Of a stretch of 64,000 nt of DNA, positions 1 through 8,800 are shown one piece after another. Within the stretch, counting starts at the first letter, position 1. Each line of letters starts with the position of its first letter. The stretch is from the NCBI GenBank assembly GCA_965222445.1, contig CBDCTY010000002.1, positions 1,736,001 through 1,800,000 on the forward strand. Direction: 5' to 3'. Source of the stretch: GCA-958296115 sp965222445. GTDB taxonomy: Bacteria > Chloroflexota > Dehalococcoidia > Lucifugimonadales > CAJWER01. The notes beneath the pieces were generated by a model. It did no database searches. It had not been told where the DNA came from and was given only the letters and a program-made list of their open reading frames with translations. Position numbers and translations under genes: made by a program.

Positions 1-1542
1 GGGCGCCAGCATCAAGGTCTCGTTGACACCAAACTCGCCGAACAGCCCCCCCGAAATCAGGTGGCCCCGAGACCGAAGCTCCCAGTAGACGACTCCGCCT
101 AAGATCACGAGGGCCACATCCACGTAGTATCTCTGGAAGAAGGGCGCGTCGGGAGGGCGGCCGGACTGGAGTTTGTGGGCCAGCAGTCCGCCGCGAGAGC
201 CCAGTACGCTCGGCAGCATGATCACCGCGATTGCTACTGCCCCGGTCGACAGGGCTGCCAGCAGCACGGGGGGGCTAATCCTCGCTGGAAGCAGACCCCC
301 GTCAGTAACGTCCCACAGGTAGGGCAGCAGCCCGGCCAGCGCAACCACCGCGAGCGCGGCGAACGGCGCGGCTATGACGGCGGCGGCGCTCATCACCAGC
401 GTTTCATATACGCTCAGACGCACCATCCCCAGCGGGGCCATCCCTCTGCTCCGCAGCATCGCCGTATCTCCGGACCGGCTCTGCACCAGGTGGGCCGAGA
501 TCACCGCCACGTAGAAGAGTACCGTCACGACGGTTATGGTCAGCAGGAGCAGGAGCGGCACCCTGGAGAAGAAAATCTTGCTCGCGAATTGATCCATGGA
601 CCTGTTCAGCGCCGCAGCGATCTCCGAGCCGGGAATCAGCCGCGCAAACTCGTCCTCGAATGCGTCCATGCGCCCCCGAATCTCTTCGAGGTCCCACGTC
701 TTCAGCACGTCCTTCTTCACGAGGATGATCCAGATCGAGTTGACGAGGGACGTGGGATATGCGGCTCCCAGGGCGTCCACCATCGCATCCTGGGTCACGA
801 AGATGGGGGCCGGAGGGTGCTGCTGGGACTCGAAGTCGTCGCCGGGTGTCTCAGAAGCGAACGGCGCCGGGTCAAGGAACAGGCTGGGGTGGGGGTCCCA
901 GTAGTCCTCGTTCGGGTCCGTCGGCACGACGATGCCGACGATTTCGGCGATGACCCGGACGGGATGGCCCGGCTCAGGGGTGGTGGTGACCTCGTCGCCC
1001 ACCCGCAGCTCGAACAAGTCCGCCGTGGTGGCGCTCACTATCGCCTCGACCCTATATGCACCTGGTCCGACCTCGACTACGGCCCCGGCCATGCGACCGT
1101 CCACGAAGGTCACATGATGCTCGATGTCGGACAAGGCCCTGTAGTAGGCGCTGAACGTGCCGGGAGTTACGTTGCCGAAGAACCACGTAGGGATTCTCGG
1201 AAGGATTGCCGTGAACGTGTCTGTCAGCAGGTACCGTTGACGTCCATCGAAGATGGGCTCTATGTGCGCCTCAATCGCCTCGTCCAGGGCCCCGTCGGTC
1301 TCCGCCAGCCGTTCGTGGGTAAGGTGGATGTTGAACGCGAAGGCGTTGATGTTGGAGCGGGGCCTGACCAGCTGGTCGAGGACGAGGTCCAGTCCCAGCC
1401 TTTCCAGGGCCGACACGTACATTGGAGCGGAGGCGGCCAGTGTCGCGGCGGCCACTATGCCGAAGAACACGCCTGCCAGCGGGCGCCAGTCGGCGCGCAG
1501 TCGTCTGAACACCAGGGAAGTGAACGTTCCGGACGGCTCCAT
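1..1542 (-). CDS. FtsX-like ABC transporter permease (3' end cut by window edge)
   Basis: Reading the minus strand from an ATG at 1542 gives 514 codons that remain open to the window edge, so the C-terminus is missing. The start reads MEPSGTFTSLVFRRLRADWR, followed by a first membrane segment (about residues 18-40), a long extracytoplasmic region of about 280 residues, and then a cluster of four hydrophobic segments (one reads VPLLLLLTITVVTVLFYVAV). This order, one helix, a large outer domain, then several helices, is that of the FtsX/MacB permease family. Such proteins usually work with a separate ATPase, which is not in the window. The substrate is unknown. Family confidence is good; function is not assigned further. 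Confidence 0.75.
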   Translation of the reverse strand, partial: MEPSGTFTSLVFRRLRADWRPLAGVFFGIVAAATLAASAPMYVSALERLGLDLVLDQLVRPRSNINAFAFNIHLTHERLAETDGALDEAIEAHIEPIFDGRQRYLLTDTFTAILPRIPTWFFGNVTPGTFSAYYRALSDIEHHVTFVDGRMAGAVVEVGPGAYRVEAIVSATTADLFELRVGDEVTTTPEPGHPVRVIAEIVGIVVPTDPNEDYWDPHPSLFLDPAPFASETPGDDFESQQHPPAPIFVTQDAMVDALGAAYPTSLVNSIWIILVKKDVLKTWDLEEIRGRMDAFEDEFARLIPGSEIAAALNRSMDQFASKIFFSRVPLLLLLTITVVTVLFYVAVISAHLVQSRSGDTAMLRSRGMAPLGMVRLSVYETLVMSAAAVIAAPFAALAVVALAGLLPYLWDVTDGGLLPARISPPVLLAALSTGAVAIAVIMLPSVLGSRGGLLAHKLQSGRPPDAPFFQRYYVDVALVILGGVVYWELRSRGHLISGGLFGEFGVNETLMLAP

Positions 1543-1884
1543 AATCCCCAACCCGAGGGTATGAGCGTATTATCGCCCGTCGACGCCGTCTTTGCGAGCG
1601 CCGTCGGCTAACAGCAACTGTTCAGAATTAATGAGACGGATGTGCCTGCATCGATTTGGCAGACTGTCCAACGTGTAGCGGATTCCCTTGTGGACGCCCG
1701 ATCCCAACCAGGGCAACCACAAGGGTTTGCCCCTACTATGGCCACCAAGCTTCGTGAGATATTCTCGACCAGCGGTGTCACCTATAGAGTAGCTGTACTC
1801 AGATCCCCTGAAGACTGAACAGTTACGGCTAACACCGTATAGTACGGCGTGGCTGGGCTGCCGGTTCCTGGCGGGCAGGCTGGA
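1543..1884. other. intergenic region with one palindromic repeat
   Basis: No convincing gene is seen here. The stretch is less GC-rich than its flanks and holds one imperfect palindrome at 1711-1736 (GGGCAACC / GGTTTGCCC arms) of a kind common between bacterial genes. It separates the FtsX-like gene from the end of the penicillin acylase gene. Confidence 0.5.
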
Positions 1885-4218
1885 CTACCCCTCGCGCTGC
1901 GACGAGGGCAGGAGCCGCAGCTCATCTACTACGGAACGCCGTATGGCGTCGGGGTCCCACGCTATGGGTACGCCCTCACCCCGCAGCCACAGGGGGAGAA
2001 TGTCGTCGTAGTGCGGCGACACGGGGTTGCCGGACTGGCCGCCGGGCAGCGAGAAACGTGAATTCCCCCACTCGCCGACGTCTATGGCCATCCGAAGCGA
2101 TGGAATGGCCATAGGGCCCGCGGTCGGATCGTCCAGCGCGGGCGCCCCCTGCGAGATCGTGTTGCCGTCGCCGCCGAGCGGGAACGGACCTCGGTTGAAG
2201 ATGCCGCTGAATACCCGGCGCTCCCCCGCCGGGTGCCTGAGTGTGAGACGCCTGACGCTGCCCCAAGCCCACGCGCCCCGGTCGTCTCCGTACCGGCTTC
2301 GCAGCGTCCTTGCGGCCGCTGCCAGCGCATTCTGCATGGCTGCGGGCCAGCCCTCGTCGAACCAGCCGTCGGGCTGCTCCCTTATGAGGCGCGATGTGTG
2401 GCTTGTGCGTCGGGCTGCGAGGAGGGTATATGGCACTATGGCATTCGATGCCCTGCCCAATGCCCAGCCGGCGGAGCTCGGGGCCCTGGCATGGGCAATC
2501 GACCTTGCCATCTCGGACATGAAGAGCTGGAACACGGTCGCCGCGGGGGAATCGGCGGCTACCCTGCCGTCCCAGGAAGCCAGGACTTCCAGGGCCTCCG
2601 CCGCGTCCCGGCTGTCTTCGGGTGTCGCCAGCACGTCGCTGCGCATCTCTTGCCACGGCACCGAGACAACGTCCAGGTGCAGGGCCATCGTGCTCGTCAC
2701 GTCCCAGTCATCGCGCTCGCCAAGGGCACTGTATACGCGAGCCGCCCGGTACCCGTCAAGCCAGTCGATGCCCAGGTAGGGCCCGCTGCCGTCCGTGGGG
2801 CTGTTGTTGGCCGTAGCGACGATACCCGACTGGGGATCCGACGTGTGGGGCATGGCGTCGTGCGGTACCGGGTCGTCCTCCCAGCCGGAATCTTTCTCCC
2901 AGCCCGGTCTCGGAATGGTGCCCCATCCGCTCTTGCGAACGGGAGTGGTCCCCATGATCTGCCAACCGATGCTGCTGGACGTATCTGCGTAGACCATGCT
3001 GAGGGAGGACAGGGGCCAGTCCGCGCAGGCGTTCCGGAACTCCTCGAACGAGCGGGACTTGTGTACCGTGAGCATCCCCCTTACCGGCTGGACGCCCAGC
3101 CATATGGCCCTTAGCGACAGCGCCTCCCGGGCCGGCCCTTCAGCCACTATAGGCCCCCGCGGCGTGACGATAACCCGCTCGATCACGTCGGGCGCGCCCT
3201 TGACTCGGATCACCTCGTCGCGCACCTCGCATGGAACGAAGCCGTCGCCTTGGCGGACGCTCCGCCCGTCGGCGCCAAGCTCCTCGATGAACAGGTCCGT
3301 CGTATCCACCAGGGCGGCAGTGACACCCCAGGCGGCAACACCGTTGTGCCCTGCGGGAATCGCAGGCCCTCCGATGAAGGTGGCCCCGGCCGCGGCCCAT
3401 TCGGGCGTGCGGACGTGCGCCAGGTACCAGTGCGGCGGCAGGGTAGGGCGAAGATGAGGGTCGTTCGACAGGATGGGCCTGCCGGTGGATGTCCTGGAAG
3501 GAGCCAGGGCCCAGTTGTTGGACCCTCCCGCGTATCCCGTGGCCTCCCGGAGCGCCGCAAGATCCTGCGCCAGCCGGTCCGCCACCACTCCTTGGGCGGA
3601 CCCGGGGGGCGCCGACACGGGATGATCAGCGGGATAGGCCGGGTCGAGGGCAGCCAGGGCCTCCGGCCCGTCCGCCTGGAGTATGTGGTAGCGGGCCAGC
3701 TCTATGTCCCAGTTGGATGCGAGTACAAATGCCTGGAGCTTGGCGGCCGCGACTATATCGGCGAGCGAGTACGGCGTAGGATCGATTCGCAGCAGCGTGA
3801 ACTCGTGGGGGAGACGCCTGGCGCCCAGCCGCACGCCGTCGTTGATTCCCCGCGCGAACGCCTCGATATTCGTCCGTATCTCCGGGTCGAGGACCTCCGC
3901 CTGGCGCTTGGCGCCATGGGCGAAGCCGATACGCCGCGCCAGCCGGTCCATGCCGAGGCCGGCCGGCCCTGCGACCTCGCTCACCGTTCCGCGGGCGATC
4001 CGCAGGAGCATCTCGAGCTGGAACGCGCGGTCCTGACCCTGGCAGAACCCAACCCCGTACCAGGCGTCCTCGTCGCTGCCCGCCTCGATGTAAGGGATGC
4101 CGTAGCCGTCGCGCCTGATAGTGACTTCCGACTTCGCGCCTGGCGTTTCGATCTCCCCGGAAACCATCGGGAGCCGCCTGCCGAGCGCGAGCCGGAACAG
4201 CCATCGGGGGATATTCAT
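1885..4218 (-). CDS. penicillin acylase family (Ntn-hydrolase, S45) protein
   Basis: The 777-residue protein matches the length and layout of the penicillin amidase family, which hydrolyses amide bonds of acylated substrates such as beta-lactam side chains or acyl-homoserine lactones. The family precursor is autocleaved to expose an N-terminal Ser. The nucleophile region is visible as YAGGSNNWALAPSRT (around residue 235), followed by LSNDPHLRPTLPPHWYLAH, typical of the beta subunit start. No clear signal peptide is seen, although family members are usually exported. The start at 4218 overlaps the stop of lipB by 4 bases (ATGA type), so it is the distal gene of a minus-strand run from 6536. 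The true substrate cannot be read from sequence. Confidence 0.9.
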   Translation of the reverse strand: MNIPRWLFRLALGRRLPMVSGEIETPGAKSEVTIRRDGYGIPYIEAGSDEDAWYGVGFCQGQDRAFQLEMLLRIARGTVSEVAGPAGLGMDRLARRIGFAHGAKRQAEVLDPEIRTNIEAFARGINDGVRLGARRLPHEFTLLRIDPTPYSLADIVAAAKLQAFVLASNWDIELARYHILQADGPEALAALDPAYPADHPVSAPPGSAQGVVADRLAQDLAALREATGYAGGSNNWALAPSRTSTGRPILSNDPHLRPTLPPHWYLAHVRTPEWAAAGATFIGGPAIPAGHNGVAAWGVTAALVDTTDLFIEELGADGRSVRQGDGFVPCEVRDEVIRVKGAPDVIERVIVTPRGPIVAEGPAREALSLRAIWLGVQPVRGMLTVHKSRSFEEFRNACADWPLSSLSMVYADTSSSIGWQIMGTTPVRKSGWGTIPRPGWEKDSGWEDDPVPHDAMPHTSDPQSGIVATANNSPTDGSGPYLGIDWLDGYRAARVYSALGERDDWDVTSTMALHLDVVSVPWQEMRSDVLATPEDSRDAAEALEVLASWDGRVAADSPAATVFQLFMSEMARSIAHARAPSSAGWALGRASNAIVPYTLLAARRTSHTSRLIREQPDGWFDEGWPAAMQNALAAAARTLRSRYGDDRGAWAWGSVRRLTLRHPAGERRVFSGIFNRGPFPLGGDGNTISQGAPALDDPTAGPMAIPSLRMAIDVGEWGNSRFSLPGGQSGNPVSPHYDDILPLWLRGEGVPIAWDPDAIRRSVVDELRLLPSSQREG

Positions 4219-4949
4219 GGAGGCCCGTCGCAGAGAATACGGCGGGCGTGGAGGGATTGAGAGACGCCGGGCATGGGTTCGAGCCTGACGCCGAAGACAC
4301 GCTCGAAGTGGCCTGCCACCCCCGAAGCCACCTCGTCCATATCCGCCGAGGCGCCCTCGGATGCCATCGATGTGACCCTACAGTCCTTCATGCCGCAAGG
4401 CACTATGTGCTCGAAGTAGCCGAGGTCGGGAGACACGTTGAGGGCGAAACCGTGTGTGGTGACGCCCCGGCTGACGCGCACGCCTATCGCGGCTATCTTC
4501 GCCCCGCCCGTCCAGACTCCGGTCGGGTAGCCCTCGGCTTCCGCGGCGATGCCGAAGCTGGATAGGGTGTCGATAAGCAGCCGCTCCAGCGAGCGCACGT
4601 ACTCCAGGGGACGCATGCCGAGCCGGCGCAGGCTCACTACGGGATAACCGACGAGCTGGCCGGGCCCGTGATACGTCACCTCGCCCCCGCGGTCCACGTG
4701 ATGTACCTCCACGCCAAGGGAGGACAGCCTGTCCGTCGGCGCGAGAATGTCGTCGAGCCTCCCGCGACGGCCGAGCGTATAGACGTGTGGGTGCTCCAGG
4801 AGCAGCAACGCGCCATCCATATCGCCGTCCGCAACACGGGAGTGCATCTCTCGCTGGAGATCCAGACCGGCGGCGTATTCCACACGTCCGAGTCTCAGCG
4901 AGTATTCGAGGCCGGGCTGCAGGTCCAGGTGATCGAGTTGTGTCGACAT
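4215..4949 (-). CDS. lipB: octanoyl-[acyl-carrier-protein]:protein N-octanoyltransferase
   Basis: LipB moves octanoyl groups from acyl carrier protein to the lipoyl domains of 2-oxoacid dehydrogenases and GcvH, the first step of endogenous lipoate synthesis. Diagnostic motifs are present: RGGEVTYHGPGQLVGYPVV, the catalytic Lys in GAKIAAIGVR, TTHGFALNV, and the catalytic Cys in IVPCGMKDCRVTSM. I chose the ATG at 4949 (MSTQLDHLDLQPG) rather than a TTG at 5000, because the latter would overlap the upstream lipoprotein gene and add residues outside the family. The gene sits in a minus-strand run and overlaps the penicillin acylase start by 4 bases. No lipA is visible in the window. Confidence 0.95.
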   Translation of the reverse strand: MSTQLDHLDLQPGLEYSLRLGRVEYAAGLDLQREMHSRVADGDMDGALLLLEHPHVYTLGRRGRLDDILAPTDRLSSLGVEVHHVDRGGEVTYHGPGQLVGYPVVSLRRLGMRPLEYVRSLERLLIDTLSSFGIAAEAEGYPTGVWTGGAKIAAIGVRVSRGVTTHGFALNVSPDLGYFEHIVPCGMKDCRVTSMASEGASADMDEVASGVAGHFERVFGVRLEPMPGVSQSLHARRILCDGPP

Positions 4950-4992
4950 TGCTATCCGGCGCGAGGTCTCGTGCGATCGCCTGCGTTGATCA

Positions 4993-5460
4993 TCAGTCAA
5001 TTTCCGGGTGGGCGCTCCATGACGTGAAGGGTTGGCTGGTCGCAGGGAGGGTGACTTCCGACGTCTGGCCGGGAGACAGATCGACCGGAGTCGTCGGGCC
5101 CAGCTCGATGCCGTTCGAGAGGTGGACCTCGACCCTTACCCTACGCAGCGTGTCCCCTGTCGTGTTCTCCACCGTGCCCGCGAAGGCGTTGGCGGACGAG
5201 TCGTATGACAGGACCAGCCGCGCCCCTGCCCGCACCTCGTCGAAGGTGTCGCCCAGGGCGAACTGGGTACCGGACTCCTCGCCGTCCTCACCTGACTCGG
5301 AGCCGCCGCCCTCGTGTTCGCTTGATTCCGAGTCACCACGGTGCTCGCCTGATTCCGACCTGCCGTCGTGCTCACCGGACTCGGAGCCGTTCAGGCAGCC
5401 GGTAAAGGCGAGTACGAGAACGACGACGAGCACCGCGGGCGTAGTCGAGATGTTACGCAT
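4993..5460 (-). CDS. lipoprotein with Ser-Glu-rich repeats and FxLyD-like domain
   Basis: This is a 155-residue predicted lipoprotein. An N-terminal hydrophobic segment ends in a lipobox (AFTGC, Cys at about residue 21). Next comes an acidic spacer of about 40 residues built from repeats of S-E-S-G-E-H and close variants. The C-terminal half (VRAGARLVLSYDSSANAFAG...VRVEVHL...LGPT) resembles FxLyD-type beta-sandwich domains, which carry extracytoplasmic comparisons of the form F-x-G-x-V-x-N. Its stop lies 44 bases before the chosen lipB start. Role unknown; a surface-exposed accessory lipoprotein is the safest reading. Confidence 0.75.
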   Translation of the reverse strand: MRNISTTPAVLVVVLVLAFTGCLNGSESGEHDGRSESGEHRGDSESSEHEGGGSESGEDGEESGTQFALGDTFDEVRAGARLVLSYDSSANAFAGTVENTTGDTLRRVRVEVHLSNGIELGPTTPVDLSPGQTSEVTLPATSQPFTSWSAHPEID

Positions 5461-5511
5461 GTATCCCCTATTTCTTCTCCAGTAAAGGTAGGTCAGGAGC
5501 CTTCCGACGGC

Positions 5512-5781
5512 CTAGTACACGTCGAGGGTGAAGCGCGACTCCTTGAAGTCCATCACCGCGTTGGCGAGGTGCTCGGCAGTGCCGGGGTCGAGCCGGAGAA
5601 GCTCGACGCCTCTGTGCTCGACCACCTGGTCGCGGTCCCGTCCTGCGTCGATGACGATTCCGAAGTCGCCCTCGCCCTCCCATACCGGCGGCGTGGCTAA
5701 CCGGAACCCCTTCCCCTCTTCGAGGTCGTAGCTCCCCAGGACCCGCCGGAGCTCCTCCTTTGCCTCGTCGGTAATCTTCAC
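5512..5781 (-). CDS. small IscA/HesB-fold-like protein lacking cysteines
   Basis: An 89-residue protein starts at a GTG (5781) that overlaps the stop of the phosphatase gene by 4 bases (GTGA), so the two are translationally coupled. The sequence (VKITDEAKEELRRVLG...GFRLATPPVW...FGIVIDAGRDRDQVVEHRGV) has the beginning and spacing of the Fe-S biogenesis HesB/IscA domain. The conserved cysteines that bind Fe or Fe-S clusters are absent. It is therefore unlikely to be a standard A-type carrier. It may be a structural or regulatory relative. Existence as a gene is well supported; function is not. Confidence 0.7.
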   Translation of the reverse strand: MKITDEAKEELRRVLGSYDLEEGKGFRLATPPVWEGEGDFGIVIDAGRDRDQVVEHRGVELLRLDPGTAEHLANAVMDFKESRFTLDVY

Positions 5782-6536
5782 TCGATCAGCTCCCCCCGCA
5801 GCGCGTCGATCTGTCCTCCGGTCAGCCCGATGGCGCGCACGTAAGACTCGATGCCCCCATACCTGCCGTCCAGGTGCGCGAGCGTACGCGCCATGCCGTC
5901 CCGGGGGCAGTACTCGTCCTCGTACTCGCGGGGGGAGGCTACCGGCTTCTCCTCCGGGCGGGCTCCGCCCAGGAGAGCCCGCCTGTAGTGGAATTCCGAT
6001 GTCAGTGTGTAGTCGTCCAGGATCACGTCCCGGGGCACTCCCGCAAGGCCCAGCAGGAGGGCAGATATGATGCCGGTCCTGTCCTTGCCCCCGGCGCAGT
6101 GGTATACGGCGGGGCCGAAGCCTGGCTCGGCCAGCTTGCCCAACACCTCCGCGAACTGCGCCTGCCGGCCGTCCAGCCATACCTTGTAGGAATGCTCGAT
6201 CCTGGCTGCGGGGAGGCCTACTGCCACCTGGTCGGGAGTCAGGAGCATTGGCACGTCTCCGATGATGTCGCAATGGTGATAGGCGACCTGGCTGGAGTCG
6301 GCGAATACGTTCGGAGTCGCCTTGGTCTCGTACGGGGTCCTCAGGTCGATGACGGCCCGCACTCCGTAGGCCAGCAGCATCGTCTGGTCTCCGGCAGTCA
6401 GCTGGTGCATCCCGTCTGAGCGCAGGAATCTCTGCCAGCGGGTCGAGCCGCCGCCCTCGATCGGGTATCCGCCTATGTCGCGCGTGTTGTAGCTGCCTTC
6501 AAGCCCAAGGTAACGCTTGGGAGCGATCAGGGTCAT
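5778..6536 (-). CDS. tyrosine/serine protein phosphatase family protein
   Basis: The 252-residue product carries the cysteine-phosphatase signature HCAGGKDRTG (HCxxGxxRTG), preceded by NTRDIGGYP near the N-terminus. These are typical of the Y_phosphatase3 (IphP-like) family, which dephosphorylates phosphotyrosine, phosphoserine or small phosphate esters. I chose the ATG at 6536 (MTLIAPKRYLGLEGSYNTRD). The frame stays open upstream, but that extension runs through an intergenic mobile repeat (6617-6804) and is not protein-like. It is the first gene of a minus-strand run that continues to 1885, with short overlaps to the next gene. Confidence 0.9.
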   Translation of the reverse strand: MTLIAPKRYLGLEGSYNTRDIGGYPIEGGGSTRWQRFLRSDGMHQLTAGDQTMLLAYGVRAVIDLRTPYETKATPNVFADSSQVAYHHCDIIGDVPMLLTPDQVAVGLPAARIEHSYKVWLDGRQAQFAEVLGKLAEPGFGPAVYHCAGGKDRTGIISALLLGLAGVPRDVILDDYTLTSEFHYRRALLGGARPEEKPVASPREYEDEYCPRDGMARTLAHLDGRYGGIESYVRAIGLTGGQIDALRGELIE

Positions 6537-6616
6537 GGGTAGTCCTTTTCTGCGAACGTGCTGCCTCAAGGATATGCCGAACCGCCCCATACCTTCAAGA
6601 ACGAAGGCCGTACCCC

Positions 6617-6804
6617 AGGGCCTTTCCAAAGTCGTCACAATGCCATAAGAGGGGGATCTGGGAAATCCCTTCTCCCTCGATGGGAGAAGGTTAGGATGAG
6701 GGTGACTGACTTGTATCGGTTGACGCCCCCTCACCCCCGTATCGAGTACGGGGCAGGCTCTAACCCTCTCCCGCGAAGGGGAGAGGGAACTTTGGAAAGG
6801 CCCT
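6617..6804. mobile_element. MITE-like element with 15-bp perfect terminal inverted repeats
   Basis: AGGGCCTTTCCAAAG at 6617-6631 is the exact reverse complement of CTTTGGAAAGGCCCT at 6790-6804. The interior holds two short palindromic repeats (GGGAGAAGG...GGATGAGGG type) and a micro-palindrome at 6735-6760. No coding potential is seen. A second element with the same termini but a different interior lies at 12245-12356. It occupies the gap between the phosphatase gene and the aldo/keto reductase gene. Confidence 0.75.
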
Positions 6805-6879
6805 AGCCGTACCCGGGATGCTGGACTTGGCGTCTGGCGTAGGCTAATCTGCTCCGAGCAAATCGACGAGGAGCTGCAA

Positions 6880-7872
6880 GTGGAATATAGACCGCTAGGA
6901 AGGACGGGCCGGACCATCCCAGCCATCGCCCTGGGCTGCGTAACGTTCGGCCGTGAGATTGGCGAGGACGACTCGTACCGCGTGATGGACTACGCGATGG
7001 AGAAGGGCTTGACCTTCTTCGATACGGCCGAGGCATACGGAGGAGGCCAGTCGAAGCGCACGAGGCTGGAGACGATGGGCGTCGACGACAGGCGTGAGGT
7101 CACTACGGAGATGAGCTCCTCCGAGAACGTCGTGGGCAGGTGGATGGAGAAGCGGGGCGTGAGGGACGACGTGATCCTGATGACCAAGTTCAGCACGGGC
7201 GGGTCCGCCGAAAACGTCCACCGCGCCCTCGCCGACAGCCTCGAGCGGCTGCGCACCGACCACGTTGACATATACAAGCTGCACAGGCCCTACCCGGACG
7301 TGCCGGTAGACGAGACGTTGGGCGCGCTCGCGGACGAGGTCGATGCCGGACGCGCCGAGGTCATAGGCTGCAGCCAGCACTCCGCCGAACAGCTCCGGGA
7401 GGCCCTGGAGACGAGCGCCTCGCGGGGTTATCCCCGCTACGAGATCACGCAGCCCGGCTACAACCTCGGGCTGCGTGACGACGAGAAGGACCTGCTCCCC
7501 CTGTGCATCGAGGAGGATATCTCGGTCACGCCGTTCAGCCCGATGGGCGCCGGATTCTTCACGGGCAAGTACACCCCGGACCGCAGGGACATCCCGAAGG
7601 GCACCCGTTTCGACATCATCCCCGCCCACGCCGACATCTACTTCAACGACCGCAACTTTCGGACAGTCGAGAGGCTGCGGGCCAAGGCCGCCGAGATGGG
7701 CGTGCCCATGGTGAGGCTGGCCATGGCATGGTCCATGACCCACCCGGCCATAACGGCAGTGCTCGTGGGAGCGAGGGAGCCCGGGCACATCGACAACGCC
7801 TTGGCGGCCTTCGAGATGGGGCTGGACCCGGACCTGAGGGCCGAGATGTCGTCTTGGGGGGACGACGTGTAG
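6880..7872 (+). CDS. aldo/keto reductase
   Basis: This 330-residue NADP(H)-dependent oxidoreductase reduces aldehydes or ketones to alcohols. The (beta/alpha)8 AKR signature and catalytic tetrad are visible: Asp and Tyr in FFDTAEAYGGG, Lys in ILMTKFS, His in YKLHRPYP. The N-terminus MEYRPLGRTGRTIPAIALG is typical. The start is a GTG at 6880, preceded by GAGGAGCTGC at a good distance. It is transcribed toward the ABC permease genes on the other strand, with only 7 bases between stops. Substrate unknown. Confidence 0.92.
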   Translation: MEYRPLGRTGRTIPAIALGCVTFGREIGEDDSYRVMDYAMEKGLTFFDTAEAYGGGQSKRTRLETMGVDDRREVTTEMSSSENVVGRWMEKRGVRDDVILMTKFSTGGSAENVHRALADSLERLRTDHVDIYKLHRPYPDVPVDETLGALADEVDAGRAEVIGCSQHSAEQLREALETSASRGYPRYEITQPGYNLGLRDDEKDLLPLCIEEDISVTPFSPMGAGFFTGKYTPDRRDIPKGTRFDIIPAHADIYFNDRNFRTVERLRAKAAEMGVPMVRLAMAWSMTHPAITAVLVGAREPGHIDNALAAFEMGLDPDLRAEMSSWGDDV

Positions 7873-7879
7873 GGAGCGT

Positions 7880-8800
7880 CTACCGGCGTTGCTGCCTGGG
7901 GTCCAGCGCCTCGCGTATGCCGTCCCCGACGAAGTTCCACGCCAGGACGATCAGGAATATGGCGAAGCCTGGGAACGTGGTGAGCCACCACGCCAGCGTT
8001 ATGAACTCCCGGCCTGCCGCGAGCATGTAGCCCCAAGACGGCGTTGGAGGCTGAATGCCGAGGCCGAGGAAGCTGAGGCTGGCCTCGATAAGGATCGCGT
8101 AGCTCATCCCAAGGGACGCCTGTACGATTATTGGCGACATGGTGTTCGGCAGTATGGTCCTGAACATGATGCGCCACGGGCCCGCGCCGAGAGCCCGCGC
8201 ACTCTCGACATACTCCTTCTCGCGAATCGACAGGGTGTTGGCCCGGGTGACTCGCGCGAACGACGGGATAAATCCGACCGCTATGGCCAGCATCGCGTTT
8301 CGCAGTGAAGGTCCGAGCACCGCCACCATTAGTATGGCCAGGAGCAGCCCCGGGAAGGCAAGGATCGCGTCGACGATACGCATGAGCACGCTGTCGGTCC
8401 ATTTCCCGAAGTAGCCTGCCGCAAGCCCGACCGTCACGCCCAGGCTCGTTGCGACCACCATTGCCAGGAGACCCACCTGCAGGGACACCCTGCCGCCATA
8501 GATTATGCGGGTGAAGTTGTCGCGCCCCAGGGTGTCGGTCCCCGCCGGGTACTTGAGAGAAGGCGACAGCCTGAGCGCATCGTAGTCCTGGAAGTATGGG
8601 TCAGGCAGCCAGCCCGTGCTGGTCAGGAATGGAGCGGCTATCGCAGCTATGGTGAAGGCTACGATGACCAGCACTCCGAACAGCGCCGTCCGGTTGCGCA
8701 GGAAGCTGTCCACTATGACCCGGAACAGCCCAGCCCGGCGCCGCACCGCGGCCTCCTCGACTGTCAGGACTCCCGCCGTCTCTTGTGTCGACTCTCTCAT
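7880..8800 (-). CDS. peptide/nickel-type ABC transporter permease (DppC-like)
   Basis: A 306-residue inner-membrane permease with five to six hydrophobic segments and the N-terminal region FLRNRTALFGVLVIVAFTI typical of DppC/OppC. The EAA-loop region that docks the ATPase is visible as ARALGAGPWRIMFRTILPN. Its start overlaps the stop of the upstream permease gene by 4 bases, so the two subunits are coupled. With the binding protein at 9939-12167 it would form an importer of peptides or other small solutes. No ATPase genes (DppD/DppF type) follow. The distal neighbour is the convergent aldo/keto reductase. Confidence 0.92.
   Translation of the reverse strand: MRESTQETAGVLTVEEAAVRRRAGLFRVIVDSFLRNRTALFGVLVIVAFTIAAIAAPFLTSTGWLPDPYFQDYDALRLSPSLKYPAGTDTLGRDNFTRIIYGGRVSLQVGLLAMVVATSLGVTVGLAAGYFGKWTDSVLMRIVDAILAFPGLLLAILMVAVLGPSLRNAMLAIAVGFIPSFARVTRANTLSIREKEYVESARALGAGPWRIMFRTILPNTMSPIIVQASLGMSYAILIEASLSFLGLGIQPPTPSWGYMLAAGREFITLAWWLTTFPGFAIFLIVLAWNFVGDGIREALDPRQQRR

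Noticed and set aside
175..1611. Long open frame on the plus strand (478 codons)
   Set aside because: It is Arg/Gly/His-rich and antisense to the FtsX-like gene, whose minus-strand product has proper membrane segments. High GC creates such shadows.
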